This document shows positions 32,832-41,775 of a DNA stretch of 64,000 bases, in pieces. The translations under genes were made by a program, and so were the position numbers. Below the pieces are notes generated by a model, which saw only the letters and a program-made list of their open reading frames with translations, did not search any database and had not been told where the DNA came from. Numbering within the stretch: the first letter of the stretch is position 1; the number at the start of each line of letters is the position of its first letter. The stretch is from Streptomyces hiroshimensis. GTDB taxonomy: Bacteria > Actinomycetota > Actinomycetes > Streptomycetales > Streptomycetaceae. Location of the stretch: positions 68,309-132,308 of the forward strand of contig NZ_BMUT01000015.1 of assembly GCF_014650335.1 (NCBI RefSeq), read 5' to 3'.

Positions 32832-34355
32832 ATGCCTCGCTACGCGAACCCCGGCTCCCCCGACGCGGTGGTCTCGTACCGCCCGCGGTACGACCACTGG
32901 ATCGGCGGCGAGTACGTACCGCCGAAGCAGGGCGGCTACTTCGAGAACCCGACACCGGTGAACGGGCAGCCGTTCACCGAGATCGCCCGCGGCACCGCCG
33001 AGGACGTGGAACGCGCGCTGGACGCGGCGCACGCGGCGGCTCCGGCCTGGGGCCGCACCTCCCCGGCCGAGCGGGCGGCCGTACTGAACCGCATAGCGGA
33101 CCGCATGGAGGAGAACCTGGAAAAGCTGGCGGTCGCCGAGTCCTGGGAGAACGGCAAGCCGGTCCGCGAGACCCTCGCCGCCGACATCCCGCTCGCGATC
33201 GACCACTTCCGCTACTTCGCGGGCGCGATCCGCGCCCAGGAGGGCGGCCTCTCGGAAATCGACCAGGACACCGTCGCGTACCACTTCCACGAGCCGCTGG
33301 GCGTGGTGGCCCAGATCATCCCGTGGAACTTCCCGATCCTGATGGCGGCGTGGAAACTGGCTCCGGCGCTGGCAGCAGGCAACGCGGTGGTGTTGAAGCC
33401 GGCAGAACAAACCCCGGCGTCGATCCACATCTGGCTGGACCTGGTGGCGGACCTCATTCCCCCGGGCGTGGTGAACGTCGTCAACGGCTTCGGTGTGGAA
33501 GCGGGAAAGCCGCTGGCGGCAAACCCCCGAGTATCCAAGATCTCGTTCACGGGCGAGACGACCACGGGCCGCCTGATCATGCAGTACGCATCGGAGAACC
33601 TGAAGCCGGTCACTCTCGAACTCGGCGGCAAGAGCCCGAACATCTTCTTCGACGACGTCTCGGCGGCGGACGACGATTTCCTCGACAAGGCCCTCGAAGG
33701 CTTTACCATGTTCGCCCTCAACCAGGGCGAAGTCTGCACGTGCCCGTCCCGGGCCCTGATCCAACAGGGCCACTATGCAACGTTCATGGAAGCGGCAACC
33801 GCCCGCACCGAACAAATCCTCCCGGGCCACCCCCTCGACACGGCCACAATGATCGGCGCCCAGGCCTCCAACGACCAACTGGAGAAGATCCTCTCCTACC
33901 TCGACATCGGCCGCCAGGAAGGCGCCCGCACCCTCACCGGCGGCCACCGCGCCGACCTCGGCGGCGACTTGGCGGGCGGCTACTACGTCCAGCCCACCAT
34001 CCTCGAAGGCCGCAACAACATGCGCGTCTTCCAGGAGGAAATCTTCGGCCCGGTCGTAGCGGTAACCCCCTTCACCGACTTCGACGACGCCATCACCCTC
34101 GCCAACGACACCCTCTACGGCCTGGGCGCCGGCGTCTGGACCCGCAACGGCACCACGGCCTACCGAGCCGGCCGAGCCATCCAGGCAGGCCGAGTCTGGA
34201 CAAACTGCTACCACGCCTACCCGGCCCACGCAGCCTTCGGCGGCTACAAGCAGTCAGGCATAGGCAGGGAAACCCACAAAATGATGCTGACCCACTACCA
34301 GCAGACGAAGAACCTCCTCGTCTCGTACTCCCCGAAGAAGCTGGGCTTCTTCTAG
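32832..34355 (+). CDS. NAD-dependent (acet)aldehyde dehydrogenase, ExaC-like
   Basis: A 507-residue aldehyde dehydrogenase. Motifs: Rossmann entry IPWNFPILMAAWKLAPALAA, LKPAEQTPAS, the glycine loop SFTGETTTGRLI, the general-base glutamate in LELGGKSPN and the catalytic cysteine in NQGEVCTCPSR. The EVCTCPSRALI form and the C-terminus (GGYKQSGIGRETHKMML, YSPKKLGFF) are typical of the ExaC/AldB acetaldehyde dehydrogenase group used in ethanol and aldehyde oxidation. The ATG at 32832 is preceded by GGAAGGG. Its regulator is encoded immediately upstream and a 12-bp hairpin terminates it. Confidence 0.94.
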   Translation: MPRYANPGSPDAVVSYRPRYDHWIGGEYVPPKQGGYFENPTPVNGQPFTEIARGTAEDVERALDAAHAAAPAWGRTSPAERAAVLNRIADRMEENLEKLAVAESWENGKPVRETLAADIPLAIDHFRYFAGAIRAQEGGLSEIDQDTVAYHFHEPLGVVAQIIPWNFPILMAAWKLAPALAAGNAVVLKPAEQTPASIHIWLDLVADLIPPGVVNVVNGFGVEAGKPLAANPRVSKISFTGETTTGRLIMQYASENLKPVTLELGGKSPNIFFDDVSAADDDFLDKALEGFTMFALNQGEVCTCPSRALIQQGHYATFMEAATARTEQILPGHPLDTATMIGAQASNDQLEKILSYLDIGRQEGARTLTGGHRADLGGDLAGGYYVQPTILEGRNNMRVFQEEIFGPVVAVTPFTDFDDAITLANDTLYGLGAGVWTRNGTTAYRAGRAIQAGRVWTNCYHAYPAHAAFGGYKQSGIGRETHKMMLTHYQQTKNLLVSYSPKKLGFF

Positions 34356-34370
34356 TTCCAGTGACCGCAG

Positions 34371-34412
34371 AAGGGGTCTCTGAGCTGCGGAAAAGCAGGC
34401 CAGAGACCCCTT
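34371..34412 (+). terminator. hairpin terminator of the aldehyde dehydrogenase gene
   Basis: AAGGGGTCTCTG (34371-34382) pairs with CAGAGACCCCTT (34401-34412) across an 18-base loop, 15 bases after the stop codon. Confidence 0.75.
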
Positions 34413-34631
34413 CCGCGACGATCTGAACACCTCCGGCGAAGCAGACCGGCGATGCGGCAAGAGGGGCCTGAAACCGACGGCCTTCATGTGCCATTAACGC
34501 AGCGTGCCCTGGCCGCACTTGACCGTAGTCGACCGACGGCGATTGACTTCTGCTCGCTTACCTCCAGCAGCGTCGTCCCCCTGCTCACCCGACGCGCGAG
34601 TGCACCCATGTCCCGTGACCTCGGAGACCCC

Positions 34632-35978
34632 GTGACCTCTGAAGCGACCCCCGAACTGCTCTCCCCGCTCGACCTCGCCTTCTGGAACATCGAGTCCGCC
34701 GGCCATCCTCTGCACATGGGTGGGCTCTTCATCTTCGACGCCGGCAGCCCGGACGCCGCCCAGTGTGCCGCCCGGCTGCTCGCCGCTCGCGCCGCCCGCA
34801 TACCGGGCCTGAACACCCGCATCCGCCCCGTCTGGCTCCCCGTCGGCGCTGCCGCCCGCCATGTCGACCCCGGCTACGACCCGTTGGACCACGTACACCT
34901 CGCCGCGCCCGTACGGGACTTCTACGCGGCCGCCGGGGTCCTGATGCAACAGCCTCTGGAGCGGGGGCGGCCGCCGTGGGCCGCGCATGTGCTGCCCGGC
35001 GCGGACGGCACTTCCTTCGCTGTCCTGTTCACGTTCCACCACGCCCACGCGGACGGCATGCGCGCGGCGTCGTACGCCCTGTCGCTCCTGGACCCCGGCG
35101 CCGTCGACGGGACACCCGCTCCGGCCGATGCGCCACGGCCGCAGAAGAACGATCCCGGCCTGCGTCTGCCCGATCCGCGCAAGCTGCCTGGCCTGGTCCG
35201 TTCCGCCGTCACCGACGCCGGACGGGCCTTGTCCATCGGCTCCGCCATGGCCCGCGCCGCCTGGGGCGTGCGCTCCTCGCCCGCCCTCACCTCCCGCGCC
35301 ACCGGCGCTCGCCGCGCCGACGGCGCGATCGTCAACCTACGCGACGTGAACCGCGTCCGTGAGGCCACAGGCGGCACCGTCAACGACGTCCTGCTCGCCG
35401 TGGTCGCGGGCGGCCTGCGGCACTGGCTCGACAAGCGCGGCGACGGCAGCGACGGCGTCAGCCCCCGCGCCCTCGTCCCCGTATCGCTGCGCGACCCGAG
35501 CGACCCGAGTGCCTCGGGCAACCGGCTCTCCGGCTACCTGGCCCGGCTCCCCGTCGACGAGGCCGAGCCCCTCGCCCGCCTGCGCGCGGTGCACGAGGTC
35601 ATGGAGCGCAACAAGGAGGCGGGGCCCGCCGACGGCCCGGGCGCCGCCGCGCTGCTTGCCGACGTCATCCCGCCCCTCGGCCACCGCTTCGGCGGCGGCT
35701 TGATCGCCCGCTCGGGCCGCCTCTTCTACGACCTGCTCATCTCCAGCGTCCCGCTGCGCGGCATCCACGGCCTCACGCTCGCGGACAGCCCCGTCCGCGA
35801 GGCCTGCCCACTCGCCCCGCTCGCGCCCGGGCAGTCCCTCGCCGTGGGCATCACCACGTACGAGGACCGCGTCTACTACGGCCTGCTCGCCGACGCCGTC
35901 GCCGTGCCCGACCTGGACCTGCTCGCCCGGTCGATCACGGAGGAGGCCGCCGAGCTGGTCGCCGCCTGCGGCACCTGA
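34632..35978 (+). CDS. wax ester synthase/diacylglycerol acyltransferase (WS/DGAT-like)
   Basis: A protein of about 448 residues of the WES_acyltransf family, which makes wax esters or triacylglycerol from acyl-CoA. It begins just before the family entry LLSPLDLAFWNIESAGHPLHMGG (read in parts). The catalytic HHxxxDG motif is seen as FHHAHADGM, followed later by TVNDVLLAVVAGGLRHWL (in part) and a C-terminal condensation-like domain with SSVPLRGIHGLTL. The GTG at 34632 is preferred because GGAG lies five bases upstream; an ATG at 34608 without ribosome site is also in frame. It stands alone. Streptomyces accumulate triacylglycerol with such enzymes. Confidence 0.9.
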   Translation: MTSEATPELLSPLDLAFWNIESAGHPLHMGGLFIFDAGSPDAAQCAARLLAARAARIPGLNTRIRPVWLPVGAAARHVDPGYDPLDHVHLAAPVRDFYAAAGVLMQQPLERGRPPWAAHVLPGADGTSFAVLFTFHHAHADGMRAASYALSLLDPGAVDGTPAPADAPRPQKNDPGLRLPDPRKLPGLVRSAVTDAGRALSIGSAMARAAWGVRSSPALTSRATGARRADGAIVNLRDVNRVREATGGTVNDVLLAVVAGGLRHWLDKRGDGSDGVSPRALVPVSLRDPSDPSASGNRLSGYLARLPVDEAEPLARLRAVHEVMERNKEAGPADGPGAAALLADVIPPLGHRFGGGLIARSGRLFYDLLISSVPLRGIHGLTLADSPVREACPLAPLAPGQSLAVGITTYEDRVYYGLLADAVAVPDLDLLARSITEEAAELVAACGT

Positions 35979-36126
35979 GCCATTCCTGCCTCCGGCACTT
36001 GGGCCGCCCCGACCTCGGAGCGGCCCAAGGACCTTCTCGACGTCGTGCGGCCGACGGCAAGGCCGGTGACGGTGCAAATCGAGCGAACTTGCCGGTAGGC
36101 GTGCCAGGTGGTGAGCGGCTGACGGG

Positions 36127-36378
36127 TCAGATGTCGTCAAGGACTTCCCTGCGGGCAGCCTCATCCTTGCGATTGAGGGCGCTGGTCATCCGCACGGCCG
36201 CGAGGGTGGCCAGGATGCCGAGGCCAAGGAACAACGCCTCGGTGATGGCACTGACAACTGCGATGTCCCGGGTGGCGTTTGCGATGACCGCCATGACGAT
36301 CCCGCCAGAGACCCAGGCGCACCAGATCTGGCGCTTCTCGGCCCGGACGGCCTTCTGCACGTCGCTGTAACCAGACAT
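36127..36378 (-). CDS. small two-helix membrane protein
   Basis: An 83-residue protein starting MSGYSDVQKAVRAEKRQ at ATG 36378. Two hydrophobic segments are seen (IWCAWVSGGIVMAVIANAT and ALFLGLGILATLAAVRM) with a charged C-terminus (NRKDEAARREVLDD). It has an upstream GGGGGAAG ribosome site. I do not recognise a family. The codon usage is less GC-biased than the surroundings. It belongs to a run of three small minus-strand genes. Confidence 0.65.
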   Translation of the reverse strand: MSGYSDVQKAVRAEKRQIWCAWVSGGIVMAVIANATRDIAVVSAITEALFLGLGILATLAAVRMTSALNRKDEAARREVLDDI

Positions 36379-36409
36379 CGCTTCCCCCTACGGTGGTCGA
36401 TGCAGGGCA

Positions 36410-36694
36410 TCATGCCGTGAGGTGTGGGCATGCCGCAGCTAGACCACTCCTCCGGCCGGCCGTCAGCACCGAGAAAACCACTTCCCGAGCGGCTGCCCGA
36501 GTTTCGTCGGCGATGCGCGATTTCACCTTCGACTGATCGATTACCCGAATCACCTTAGCCGCAGCCGTATAGACTTCATGCAATTGAGTGATCCGAGCAT
36601 CCCTCTCCCTGTCGCCGGTTATATCGAGATCGTCTATGACGGCGTTCAATCTCCGCAGCCACATCTTCTCTTCTTCTTGGCCCTGGCGGCACAT
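36410..36694 (-). CDS. small hypothetical soluble protein
   Basis: A 94-residue reading starting at ATG 36694 with AGGGAA nine bases upstream; an internal ATG at 36664 (MWLRRLNAVIDDLDI) is an alternative after a purine-rich stretch. The protein appears alpha-helical and highly charged (DITGDRERDARITQLHEVY, DQSKVKSRIADETRAAARE), without membrane segments. No family was recognised. The lower GC content and position between two small membrane-protein genes suggest a recently acquired patch. Confidence 0.5.
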   Translation of the reverse strand: MCRQGQEEEKMWLRRLNAVIDDLDITGDRERDARITQLHEVYTAAAKVIRVIDQSKVKSRIADETRAAAREVVFSVLTAGRRSGLAAACPHLTA

Positions 36695-36856
36695 GGAATC
36701 AAATTCCCTGAACCCGATAACCTCGAACTGCCGCTGCCCCGCATGCCGCGGTTGAGCACCCGCATCTTGGTTCTTGACACACCTGCCCAGGGGATCGCCG
36801 CTCGGCTGGTGGCGACCGATCGGCCGGCGAAGCCGTGACAGGCATCGACGCCCGGC

Positions 36857-37126
36857 TCAGCGGTGCCGGGACGCCGGGTGCGGTTTCTTTGAGAGGGCCA
36901 CGACGTATCCCACGACGAGCCCGAGCCCCAGCGTCCCGATGGCGATGAACCCCAGAATGCCGAGTGCCCCGGTGCCGTCGGAGACGCCGCCGACGGTTCC
37001 CACGACTCCCGCGAGCGTTGCCAGAATTCCCAGGATGAGCGTTCGGTGGTTTCCGAAGAGCTCATGCGCGACCGGCACCCGGTCACGCCCCGGCGTGTCT
37101 CCCTGCCGCATCTCTCCGCGCCTCAC
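36857..37126 (-). CDS. small two-helix membrane protein
   Basis: An 89-residue reading; the ATG at 37126 or an internal one (MRQGDTPGRDRVPVAH) may be used. After a hydrophilic N-terminus it has two hydrophobic helices (TLILGILATLAGVVGTVGG and LGILGFIAIGTLGLGLVVGYVVAL) and a short basic tail (SKKPHPASRHR). No family was recognised. It is similar in style, though not clearly in sequence, to the small membrane protein at 36127-36378. Confidence 0.55.
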   Translation of the reverse strand: MRRGEMRQGDTPGRDRVPVAHELFGNHRTLILGILATLAGVVGTVGGVSDGTGALGILGFIAIGTLGLGLVVGYVVALSKKPHPASRHR

Positions 37127-37221
37127 TTTCAGTCCACTCGCCCGCGATCCTTGAGAGCCATGATTCTCGCATCGGGCGCTCAGAGCCGTCCCGGGCGTGG
37201 TGGGGTCAAGTTGCCTGCAAA

Positions 37222-37261
37222 CAGGGGACCTGGACTGCTGATGGGGCGTTCAGGTCCCCTG
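37222..37261 (-). terminator. hairpin terminator downstream of the secreted-protein pseudogene
   Basis: CAGGGGACCTG (37222-37232) pairs with CAGGTCCCCTG (37251-37261) over an 18-base loop, about 40 bases past the minus-strand reading that ends at 37304. Confidence 0.75.
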
Positions 37262-37303
37262 CTTCGGCCGACCGGGCTCGTTCCGGGAGAGGTCCGTGCA
37301 GGA

Positions 37304-38340
37304 TCAGGCCTTTTCGAGGAGGTACGTGCCCGTGCCGTCCGGCTTGCCCAGGCTGTATTGGCGCATCGGCTGGTTGTCGGAGATGCGTTCCTGACCGATC
37401 ATGAAGCCGCTTTGTTTGTTCTGGATGTCGATCTTGTTGGAGCCCGGGACGTCCCGGTAGATGTAGAAGGGCTGGAGGTTGTCCGCGGTCTTGCAGGCGG
37501 CCTGCTGGACCTCGCCGCCTTCGGTGGATGCGGTGTCCTCCACGACGTTCAGGCATTTGCCGGTCGCGCGGTTGATGAGGACCTGTTCGGCGATTCCGGT
37601 GTCCTCCGGGCCGCGGCATACGCGCCACTCGAGGGCGTGTCGCAGGTGAAGCCCGGAGGGAGCGTGCCGGGGTCCAGGGGGCCGAACTTCGACGGGGTCA
37701 CGGCCGGCTTCAGCGCCTTACGGGCCGACTTGTCCGACGGTGCGATCTTGCAGCCCAGGTGTTCCTGCGCCTTTCTCATGATGCTGTCCGCCGGCACCGT
37801 GTCCTCGCATCGCACCGCGCCCTCCTCGATCGTGGAGAAGGTCGTGTACGTGCTGCCGGGGCGCTCGACCCACTGGGTGCTGACCGTGCCGCTGCTCTGC
37901 ACGACGCGGTTGCAGTTGAGGCTCGCGTACTCGCCGGTGATCTTGCGCGTGCCCTGGTAGAGGCCGTAGTGGCCGGGGTTGCGGAAGTCCCAGGTGATCG
38001 TCTGGGTCTCGGAGCTCGTCGCGGAAGCGGTCGTCTTCACGCTCAGGCCCACGCTCGCCCCGACCTTGCCGAGCAGCTCGCTGCCGAATTCGGCCGAGAG
38101 CTTGACGTCCAGGCCCACCTCGACCGTGATCGTGGTCTCGTTCTTGACCGTGACGGTCTGGCTGCCGGTCGATCCTGCGGTGATGTAGTAGCCCTTGAAG
38201 TGTGTGATCGTCGGTTCCACGAACGCGGTCTTGACGACCGGGCGTCGCTTGCCGAGATCGGCGGACGTACAGAAGTCCCCCGCCTTCGGACCGGTCGCCG
38301 CGGCGGCGGACCCGGCCATGGTGGTCACACCGGCGAACAC
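37304..38340 (-). pseudogene. frameshifted secreted protein with ricin-like lectin tail
   Basis: Two readings form one gene interrupted by a frameshift. The upstream frame (38340 to 37549) encodes a secreted mature region (GDFCTSADLGKRRPVVKTAF; Ser/Thr-rich beta strands such as TVTVKNETTITVEVGLDVK). It shifts near 37637-37642, after the codons for TCDTP, and then ends early at 37549. The other frame continues EWRVCRGPEDTGIAEQVLIN, RATGKCLNVVEDTASTEGG and on to 37304, looking like a ricin-type beta-trefoil segment. One extra C in the CCC run would restore DTPLEWRV. Upstream, a signal-peptide-like stretch (RGALTLALATTS) has no ATG, GTG or TTG in frame before GTG 38340, so the start may also be damaged. 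Alternating strands hint at an aerolysin-type pore former; that part is speculative. Confidence 0.7.
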
Positions 38341-38424
38341 CGAGGTGGTGGCCAGCGCGAGGGTCAGGGCCCCTCTCGTCCAACGGCCGGGCTCCGGACG
38401 TGGGTCGAAAAGCCGGAGCCCGGT

Positions 38425-38438
38425 ACTGACTGGTCAGT
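38425..38438. promoter_or_regulatory. palindromic candidate operator
   Basis: ACTGAC-TG-GTCAGT is a perfect 6-bp inverted repeat upstream of the secreted-protein pseudogene, with a further GTCACTGGT alongside. It may be the binding site of a dimeric repressor. Confidence 0.35.
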
Positions 38439-38567
38439 CACTGGTGCCTGATTGCCGGAAACATAGCGGCACCGTCGAACGCACAGCCATGACGGAATCG
38501 GTCACGAGGAGCGGCCGGAATACGAACCAGAGGGGAGGCCTGCGTTTCCGTATAGGCCTCCCCCGCG

Positions 38568-40208
38568 TCAGTTGTCGGTGCCCGGCAGGGCTATCAGGGA
38601 CTTCTGGCGGCGTTCCACTTTCCTGCCCTTGGTCTCCGAGACGTAACCCGCCGAGAGGTAGAGGGACTTGCCGTGGGCCACGGGGTAGGGGTCGGAGCCT
38701 ATCCAGGCCGTGGTGGGGGTGGCGCGGTAGGTGCGGACGGTCTTCCGGGATCCCGTCGCCGGGTCGAAGCGGACCAGGGTGGCCGGGTCGTGGATGTTGC
38801 CCGCCGAGTAGGCCAGGACGGCGTCGGTGTCCGCCGGCGACGAGACCAGGTGGAACGTCTGCAGGTAGCCCGTCGCGCGCTGTTCCCACAGGCGCTTTCC
38901 CGTGGTCAGGGACCAGGCGGTCAGCTGGTTGTTGTCGTCGGAGTCCTTCTCCTCGCGAGCCGTCGCCATGACCAGCTTGTCGCCCGCGATCCGGACGTCC
39001 GGAGCCGGGGCGCTGCCGTCGCCGCGGGTGAGGCCGAAGCGGCGCTTGGGTGTGCCTTCGAGGCGGGTGCGGAGTTTGCCGTCGTCGTCGAGGACGCTCA
39101 CGCGCATACGGCCCTCGTAGGGCTGGTCGGGGTCGTCGACGACGATCGGGGAGGTCGCGAGGACCTGCCCGTGCGTGCCGTACTCGCCGAGGCGGTACTT
39201 CCACTTCTCATGGCCGGTGGCCGGGTCGACCGAGGCGAGGTACGTGCCCGGGTCCTTGCTGCCGAGGAGGCAGTGCCGGATACGGAGGAGCTGCTTGCCT
39301 CCGGTGTAGCCCTCGCCCCTGCAGGTGTCCCCGTCCTCGGCGCCCTCGTACAGGCCCTTGTCGTCGTCCTTCCACAGCTGCTTTCCGTCGCTCACCCGGA
39401 ACGCGGTGGTGAGGTGGTTGTCCGCCGAGACGACCACGACGTCGCCGCTGCGGGCGATCCGGGGGCCGTTGGAGGGTGCCCACTCGTCGGCGTCGACGGA
39501 GTGCTCCCAGAGCGTCTTGCCCGACGTCAGGTCGACGGCGTAGAACGTGTGGCACGCCGCCCCGGAGCCGCGGGCGAGGACCGCGATGCCCGCCGTGGAG
39601 TCGGCCGACGCCTGGCACAGGACGCTGCCCGAGCCGGGGGTCGGAGCCTCCCAGCGCTGCTTGCCTGTCTTCGGGTCGAGGGCGACCACGCGGTCCGGCA
39701 GGGCCTTGACCACGCTCTTGTCGGTGAACCAGACGCCACGGATCATCGTGGGGTGCTCAAGCCCGGACCTGGTGTACGGAAGGCTCCACGACACGGTCGC
39801 CCGGCTTCCACCGGAGCCTGCCTTGCCGGATCCGCCCCTTGCCCCGCCGTCCGGCAGCAGCATCCAGACGCCCGCCCCCAGCGCGACGACGAGGACCAGT
39901 CCCACGGCCACCGCGAGGGCTATCAGCCCTTTGCGCGTGGGGCGGTCGGGGACCATACGGGGTGCTCCCGGTATACCCGGTGCATACACCGGTGCATACA
40001 TGGGCGGCGGGACTTGGCCCGTTGCGTAGGGAGGTGCTGCACCGTACGACGGTGCCGGTCCGTACGCCGGTACCGGTCCGTACGACGGTGCCGCCGCTTC
40101 CCCCGGTGCCGGCGGCGTCGGCGGCGTCGGCGGCGTCGGCGGTCGCGTCGGGTCCGGCGGCGCGATGACGTAGTCGTCCCCGCCGTTCTCGTTCAAGGGC
40201 TCGCCCAT
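38568..40208 (-). CDS. membrane-anchored PQQ-like beta-propeller protein
   Basis: A 546-residue protein. Residues 1-90 are a Pro/Tyr/Ala-rich cytoplasmic tail (repeats of PTPP and YGPAPSYG). One membrane helix follows (LIALAVAVGLVLVVALGAGVWMLL), then a Gly-rich linker and an extracytoplasmic beta-propeller of PQQ/Trp-docking type. Blade motifs include RVVALDPKTGKQRWE, AVDLTSGKTLWEHSV, ASVDPATGHEKWKYRLG and AWSLTTGKRLWEQRA. No catalytic residues of quinoprotein dehydrogenases were seen, so a binding or scaffold role is likely. Such proteins are frequent in Streptomyces near signalling genes. It stands alone here. Confidence 0.85.
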   Translation of the reverse strand: MGEPLNENGGDDYVIAPPDPTRPPTPPTPPTPPAPGEAAAPSYGPVPAYGPAPSYGAAPPYATGQVPPPMYAPVYAPGIPGAPRMVPDRPTRKGLIALAVAVGLVLVVALGAGVWMLLPDGGARGGSGKAGSGGSRATVSWSLPYTRSGLEHPTMIRGVWFTDKSVVKALPDRVVALDPKTGKQRWEAPTPGSGSVLCQASADSTAGIAVLARGSGAACHTFYAVDLTSGKTLWEHSVDADEWAPSNGPRIARSGDVVVVSADNHLTTAFRVSDGKQLWKDDDKGLYEGAEDGDTCRGEGYTGGKQLLRIRHCLLGSKDPGTYLASVDPATGHEKWKYRLGEYGTHGQVLATSPIVVDDPDQPYEGRMRVSVLDDDGKLRTRLEGTPKRRFGLTRGDGSAPAPDVRIAGDKLVMATAREEKDSDDNNQLTAWSLTTGKRLWEQRATGYLQTFHLVSSPADTDAVLAYSAGNIHDPATLVRFDPATGSRKTVRTYRATPTTAWIGSDPYPVAHGKSLYLSAGYVSETKGRKVERRQKSLIALPGTDN

Positions 40209-40345
40209 TCGGCCTCGAATCTCCTTCTCTCCCTCGTAAGGGACTAGTCATACCAAGTCGGATTCCCCGGCGGCCCGCCGGGCGGCTTGCGGGCGCCGGG
40301 TGCGGGTACGGCAGATGCAGCCTGTACGACAGGTGCGGCCCGGGC

Positions 40346-41020
40346 CTACGACGCGTTCCTGCGCATCGGCGCGAGCAGCGTCAGATGGGCGCCCGAGCGG
40401 GTGCCGGAGCGGCCGTCGCGGCGGCCGTTGGTGGTGCGGTAGACGTCGACGGGGCCGGCGGGGCGCCAGTGTTCGCCGAGTCGCTTGGCGGTGTACATCG
40501 CCTCGTCCGCACCCCGGAGCAGGTCCGAGAGGGCGGCGCCGGGCCGGTGGCTGGTGCGGCAGATGCCTATGGAGGCCCGCGGGGAGAGAGTGACGCTGCC
40601 GGTCTCCAGCGGTGCCGAGAGACGGGCGGAGAGGCTGCACGTCAGCTCGGAGTCCAGGTCGGCGTCCGGCGCGAGGCGCACCACGGCGGTGAACTCGTCG
40701 CCGCCCAGCCGCGCCGCGAAACCGCCCCGCTCCCGGCACCACGCGGCCAGGCGCCGGCCGACCGCCGCGATGACCTGGTCGCCGACGGCGTGCCCGTGCG
40801 TGTCGTTGATCTGCTTGAAGCCGTTGAGGTCGAGCAGCAGGACGGCGGCGTGCGGCCGCTTCACCGCCCGCTGCGCCCGGCTGGTGAACTCCTCGCGGCA
40901 CATGAGGCCGGTGAGCGGGTCGGTGCGGGCGGTGCGCAGGCGGCGGACGAGGAAGAGGGCGTGGGCGGCCCATCCGATGGTGGGGGCGGCGATCGGTAAG
41001 GCCTGGATCAGGAGGTTCAT
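40346..41020 (-). CDS. diguanylate cyclase (GGDEF) with a TTA codon at position 8
   Basis: A 224-residue GGDEF protein. A single N-terminal hydrophobic segment (LLIQALPIAAPTIGWAAHALFLV) anchors it. The domain begins TDPLTGLMCREEFTSRAQ, with LLLDLNGFKQINDTHGHAVGD and the intact active site ARLGGDEFTAVV; the end ADEAMYTAKR is typical. It should make c-di-GMP from two GTP. No RxxD inhibitory site was clearly seen. ATG 41020 has AAGGTG upstream. Leu8 is TTA (40999-40997), the bldA-dependent codon, so its translation is likely linked to development. It lies near the PAS-GGDEF-EAL gene. Confidence 0.9.
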   Translation of the reverse strand: MNLLIQALPIAAPTIGWAAHALFLVRRLRTARTDPLTGLMCREEFTSRAQRAVKRPHAAVLLLDLNGFKQINDTHGHAVGDQVIAAVGRRLAAWCRERGGFAARLGGDEFTAVVRLAPDADLDSELTCSLSARLSAPLETGSVTLSPRASIGICRTSHRPGAALSDLLRGADEAMYTAKRLGEHWRPAGPVDVYRTTNGRRDGRSGTRSGAHLTLLAPMRRNAS

Positions 41021-41298
41021 CGGGCACCTTCCGGAACAGAGAGGTGGCCCGTCGCTTCCCTCGCCGTGGACGCCATGAGCGCGCGTTGAGGCGCGAGTAC
41101 GCCGTCGCGGTGGGGCGCGAGCGGGCCGGTGGGTGGGTCCGGTCATGCTGGAGATCCCCCGTTTCCCCGGGCCCCGCCCGTGGCCGTGCCCACGGCCCCA
41201 CCCGTTCCGCACCCGTCCGCGCCTACCTCTGGCCCACGGCCGCGGATCGCGGCAGGCTGGGCAATCCGACAGAGATCCGGCGGAAAGGGAGATCAACG

Positions 41299-41703
41299 GT
41301 GAGTCCACAGAAGACCGGCCGCCCCGAAGCCCCCCTCTCGCGCGTCGCCCTCACCCCCGCCGCCGCGCGCCTCCTCCGCCTGCTGCGCGAGCGGCACGGC
41401 CCCCTGATGTTCCATCAGTCCGGCGGCTGCTGCGACGGCAGTTCGCCGATGTGCTATCCGGACGGCGAGTTCCGTACGGGCGCCTCGGACGTCCTGCTCG
41501 CCGAGCTGACGGTCGAAGGCGTCGCGGAACCGGTCGGCTTCTGGATGTCGGCCGACCAGTTCGAGCGCTGGCGCCACACCCACCTCACGGTGGACGTGGT
41601 GCCCGGCCGCGGCAGCGGTTTCTCCCTTGAGGCGCCGGAGGGGCAGCGCTTCCTGCTGCGGTCACGGCTCCTCACGGATGACGAGGCGCGGCAGCTCGGC
41701 TGA
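41299..41703 (+). CDS. DUF779 family protein
   Basis: A 134-residue protein starting at GTG 41299 (MSPQKTGRPEAPLSRVALTP). The family features are FHQSGGCCDGSSPMCYPDGEF, read in two parts, with a Cys-Cys pair and later Cys that may bind metal, and VGFWMSADQFERWRHTH. DUF779 genes are commonly next to ExaC-type aldehyde dehydrogenases; here the aldehyde dehydrogenase is about 7 kb away at 32832, so the pairing has been separated. A GGAAAGGGAG ribosome site precedes the start. Function unknown. Confidence 0.9.
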   Translation: MSPQKTGRPEAPLSRVALTPAAARLLRLLRERHGPLMFHQSGGCCDGSSPMCYPDGEFRTGASDVLLAELTVEGVAEPVGFWMSADQFERWRHTHLTVDVVPGRGSGFSLEAPEGQRFLLRSRLLTDDEARQLG

Positions 41704-41775
41704 GAAGCCCCCATACGGTGCCGACGCCTACACCTGCGCCGACGCCTACACCTACGCCTGCACCTACACCTGCGC

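Noticed and set aside
36578..36838. plus-strand 86-codon reading in the small-gene patch
   Set aside because: It overlaps the minus-strand small gene at 36410-36694, has no ribosome site, and its Pro-rich product shows no structure.
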